In this document: in pieces, positions 60,550-64,000 of the stretch
Layout of the letters: each line of letters begins with the position of its first letter
Numbering within the stretch: the stretch's first letter is position 1
Origin: Cladobotryum mycophilum
Lineage: Eukaryota; Ascomycota; Sordariomycetes; Hypocreales; Hypocreaceae
Assembly (NCBI GenBank): GCA_036429605.1
Contig: CM071589.1
Coordinates: forward strand, 7,316,001-7,380,000
Length of the DNA stretch: 64,000 nucleotides
Direction: 5' to 3'
The notes under the pieces: model-generated
Database searches by the model: none
What the model was told of the DNA's origin: nothing
Seen by the model: only the letters and a program-made list of their open reading frames with translations
Program-made: the position numbers and the translations under genes

Positions 60550-62320
60550 CAATTTAATAAACGGTAGAAAAAAGTCACGTATATATGTGATAGAGTCTTC
60601 AAAGTATAAAATCCTTTAAAAGATCACCAACGCAAAATAACAACTAAAGGGACTGGCTGTGAGTTTTCGGTATTAGCCAAGGAATTATTAGATAAAACAA
60701 CATGGACCTTATACTATCGGCCTGACAAGCGATTCTTAGCACACAATCATCCTCTAAGCTTATATCTATCTGCTTATCCAAATCATCGTAAGTTAGGCAT
60801 TCAAGAAGATACAGAACTTTAAAAGCTAGTAACTGTAGGTATTGCTCTAAAGGATATCCAGACCTATATACGTCAAGAGTAAGGCAATGATCTGGTAACA
60901 CGGTAAGATATTTATAACCGTATTGCTAATACAAAACGAAAGATATACGAAGAGTAAAGCACAATCTATACTCTCGTTAACTAATTAAACAACGAGGGGT
61001 TCTAGAATCGAATGAAATTTAATAAAAATAGCCGGATAATAACTATTTTATTTACCCACCCTGACTTATTATAGTATCTTTAGGTATACCTAGACCTACT
61101 ATTATTAGACTATACCTATAAAACTAATAAATATTAAATACCGCTTCTTAATATTATTAGTATTAATGCTTATCAAAGATCTTTCTGTATTGCATTTACA
61201 TTCTTAAGTAGCGAGCAAGAGGAAGATTATATCTGGGTATTAGATCGGCTTTAATCTATATATAAGGCTTATAGTACTAGGCTTCTATCTATAATACTTA
61301 TAGATCGCTGTCTTACATATATAAATGCTATTATAACAGTATTTCTATTAGTACAATTACTGTTTTGTCTTTGGTATATAAATAAGGCTGTTGTTCGGCA
61401 TTGCCTTCCTATTTTTACTATACAAGAGCGTTTATTTACTATTACACAAGAGGAAATAACAGCAATCAGAGCCAATAGGTCTAAGAACTGGGATGCGTTT
61501 TACCAATTTTGGCATATAATTATCAACTCTTTAACAGAGGTAGCCTTTACCGAGCGCATCTAACAGTTTAAACAATAATATCTTCCGGGTCATATCAAAG
61601 AAGTCATATATATCAAGGATACCTAGCTTTAACTATATAAGAAAAAGCTTATTAAGGCTTAGGTAAATTAATACATACATTTTAGTAATATAGTTATATC
61701 TTGCGTTAAAGGCATTTATGCCCTTCTTAAGTCTTATTTAAAGAGATCTATATTAGATCTCTTCGAGGCTTGGAGAGTAATAAAACATATATTACTTAAT
61801 CAGCTATTAGAGCTATGATCTAACCAGGCTAGACAATAAATTCGAGTACTAATTGAACTCTTAAATGAGCTATACTTTACTATACATAGCTGGGTTTCGC
61901 ACGAGGCACTACGGAAGGTTAAGGAATAACGAAAGCTTCTATAGAAAACAGATCCGCCTCCCTCACCTATCTATACTAGGACTTTTATATAATCATTTAG
62001 TTTGCCTTGCCTTCATCAGATCAGCTCTTTATAAAAGCAAAAGCAGGTTCTTCTACTATCACACTTCCACTTACATTAGCACCTCTAACACCCTGGGCAG
62101 CCATTACATCTATTAGAGCCTCAAAGGCTTAAGCCTACCCGGTCGTCAGAAAGATCTAATATTCCATAGTCAAGCACCCTGCGAGAACCAAACGCTTTTA
62201 AATGCGTTAAGCAACAAAGAAAGCCCCCTTAATGCAGTAAATACTATTAAATTAGATACACAAGATCTTCTCGAGTATACCTATTATAGTATCAAAAGCT
62301 TTTAGCCTTATCTATTCAAG
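60550..62320 (+). pseudogene. Decayed MULE transposase
   Basis: Frame 1 on the plus strand reads through with TAA/TAG stops in place of Gln. Near 60658 CEFSVLAKELLDKTTW and RFLAHNHPLSL resemble a FAR1-type zinc DNA-binding domain. At about 61096-61440 LLLDYTYKTN, NIISINAYQRSF, FLSSEQEEDYIWVLDRL, LIDRCL and INKAVVRHCLP match the MULE transposase domain, with the first two catalytic Asp residues visible. Downstream (62310-62510) is a repetitive Pro/Ala/Val/Ile-rich stretch. Many stops: inactive. Confidence 0.8.
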
Positions 62321-63011
62321 CAGTAATAGCAGCACCGGCACAGCCAACAACACTAATACCACCAGAGCCAATAGTAGTAATACCAGTACAGCTAATATTA
62401 CCGGTACCAACGATAGTAATAGCACCAGAGCCAGTAATAGCGATAACACCAGAGCCAGAGTTAACGGTAGCAATAACACCAGAGCCAAGGCGGCCAGTAT
62501 AATAGCCACAGTTTGATGCGCCTGAAGCTATATACCAACGGTATATTACTGCACGAGGGGCTTGGTACAAGAAGCAGCCTGCTGGAAGTAGGACAAACCA
62601 GTTATACCGTAAGGCCATGGGACTACCGCAGCGATATCCTAAAGCAACGTATGACTGGTGCTTAGATTATAAGTAAATGGGTTAGTACTATAAGATAAGT
62701 CGGCCTATAAGAGACTGGATAAAGGAAAAGATAATAGCTTATATAGATTAGTTAAATATAAAAGATTAGCGTGTGAAGGCTACTATTGCACAAAGGCTAG
62801 CAGATGATCCAGCTAAAAGTAGTAGACGTAGGATGGCACGGATTTAGCAGTAGGCTAAAGAAAATAGTAGAGAGCAGGAGATATTATACGATTCAAGTAC
62901 TATAGTTATTGCATCCAGCCGTTAGTTATCTTGCAAGAGGAATTACAAAACAAGATTATTAGTAATAGAGTTATTATAAGAGTAAAAGTCATTGTAATAG
63001 GAAGCCTCTTT

Positions 63012-63208
63012 CAATCCACGGATTAAGGCTGCTCGAGGCTATAGATGCACTTTTCAATCCACGGATTAAGGGATTAAGTTCATTCTGATCCGAATGAAAT
63101 ATAGCTCTCTGATTGGCTGGGACCCACTTTAGTTGGCTATGCTGACATAATACTCACGCCCAGGCGCGAGTATTAGAATCACGCCTAGGCGCGATTCTAT
63201 GGGCTCCC
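63012..63208. repeat. Right terminal inverted repeat of the MULE
   Basis: Reverse complement of 60204-60400; the outermost 130 bases match almost perfectly. Confidence 0.95.
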
Positions 63209-63645
63209 CTCCAGCGCGCTCATGTTTCCGTAAGGCATCACCAAAGCGCCCATTTCGTCTTGAGAAGAGGGTCTGGTGCCGCCAGCCGTGATGCCTCGAC
63301 CAAGATATCCGCCCTTATAATTGTCTCCTCCCAACTGTCCAGCACGCGAACCGGCCGCCCCAATTTTTTTCAAGTTGCTCATCGAGCGCCTCACGACTTT
63401 CTTTCCGCTTGGAGCGAATGCGAATCTCGTCAAAGCCGAACAGACTGGCCAGCAAACGGATGTTCCAGTACGAGCCGCCACGCGCACCAATGTGACCGAG
63501 AACCTTTGGCCTGCTCGGAGCCAATTATTTTGCCCCCAATGCCGTTACAGCTCCCGCGCGCATGTCTGCGATGGCTGTAGCATCCATGATGGCCTTGGGG
63601 ACACCAGTGTCCGGGTCAAAGAGGTTCAGAATGCCAAACTCAGAG
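63209..63645 (-). pseudogene. Ornithine cyclodeaminase/mu-crystallin family, central piece
   Basis: Minus-strand reading: GILNLFDPDTGVPKAIMDAT, MRAGAVTALGAK, a TAA stop (63527-63525), RPKVLGHIGARGGSYWNIRL (nucleotide-binding Rossmann motif), RIRSKRKESREALDEQLEK. A frameshift then leads to SWEETIIRADILVEASR, and another to LVMPYGNMSALE, which joins the piece at 59969-60203. Besides the MULE insertion, one stop and two frameshifts show an older or parallel decay. Its 5' part is missing; AT-rich DNA begins near 63646. Confidence 0.85.
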
Positions 63646-64000
63646 GGTTATATAATATTAGTTTATTTACTATTATAATGCCTAACCCTTGTTTTTAAAT
63701 ATTAATAGCATTAATAATTATAATACCTATAGTTATAATAATATTATTTTATAAGATTGTTATAATATATTATATACTATTAAATTAATAAAAAATAATC
63801 AATTTAAGTCCGGAATATTAGCGCATAAAGGTCTCGCACAAGGCTCTCGCGCACAGCGGCTTTGCTCGCCCATACGAACACCTTTGGTGGGCATCTGGCT
63901 TGTATCTGGATGAGAAGAAGAGCTATGTTGCTCGATGATGTACATAAAAAAAACAGGATAAGAAGCTTTCGTATTAATAGGCAATGTCATGGCAGTCTGA
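63646..64000. other. AT-rich stretch and right edge without a supported gene
   Basis: 63646-63810 is strongly AT-rich, like the RIP block. The open minus-strand frame at 63799-63990 has no recognisable content. Confidence 0.4.

Larger units (their letters stand above)
60204..63208 (+). mobile_element. Mutator-like element (MULE) with long terminal inverted repeats
   Basis: A 3005 bp element with terminal inverted repeats of about 197 bp (60204-60400 and 63012-63208), nearly identical, starting GGGAGCCCATAGAATCGCG. A perfect 10-bp target-site duplication ctccagcgcg flanks it (60194-60203 and 63209-63218), the length range of Mutator elements. It has a decayed transposase inside. The repeats contain subterminal tcaatccRtggattRa motifs and a gcgcctaggc/gcgcctgggc pair. 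Confidence 0.95.

Noticed and set aside
62312..62618. Minus-strand Leu/Ala/Val-rich frames that look like membrane helices or a glycine repeat protein
   Set aside because: They are reverse-strand readings of a simple repeat (accagagccagtaat-like) inside the decayed MULE.

Overview
The window comes from a filamentous ascomycete (Pezizomycotina; Eurotiales-like but not proven). The evidence is short spliceosomal introns (about 45-85 bp, GTRNGT...YAG), a tRNA-His with an anticodon-loop intron, fungal-specific families (HET, PNP-NACHT-ankyrin, SesB-like hydrolase, BBE-type FAD oxidases) and a 26 kb AT-rich block whose decayed reading frames carry the C-to-T/G-to-A signature of repeat-induced point mutation (RIP).

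Layout. 1-5.6 kb: a PLP-dependent decarboxylase running off the left edge, tRNA-His, and a five-exon secreted FAD oxidase. 6.4-14.3 kb: a tandem duplication of a divergent two-gene unit. Each copy has a small two-exon gene (95 and 88 aa, both beginning MDxLWW) facing a four-exon zinc-finger-like gene, with conserved blocks in the shared promoter. The second zinc-finger copy carries two opposite frameshifts. An 98 bp imperfect palindrome lies between the copies. 15.0-16.1 kb: a gene whose 5' part is lost at the edge of the AT-rich block.

16.1-42.1 kb: AT-rich, RIP-like DNA. It holds two 1870 bp Fot1/pogo-like transposons in inverted orientation, one decayed and one apparently intact; a 5'-truncated Tad-like LINE with target-site duplication; and ghost reading frames interrupted mostly by TAA/TAG, one ending in a recognisable Ulp1-like (C48) peptidase region.

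42.7-57.3 kb: an island rich in genes of the fungal self/non-self recognition type: PNP-NACHT-ankyrin NLR, a decayed FAD oxidase, a C2H2 zinc-finger gene, a SesB/SERAC1-like alpha/beta hydrolase joined to a helical-repeat tail, and a HET-domain protein. Family knowledge suggests roles in heterokaryon incompatibility or programmed cell death, but nothing in the sequence proves partnership.

59.3-63.7 kb: a 5'-truncated 2OG-Fe(II) oxygenase-like fragment, and an ornithine cyclodeaminase-like pseudogene split by a 3005 bp Mutator-like element with about 197 bp terminal inverted repeats and a perfect 10 bp target-site duplication.

Exon boundaries were placed by hand from splice consensus and frame continuity; no similarity search was possible.
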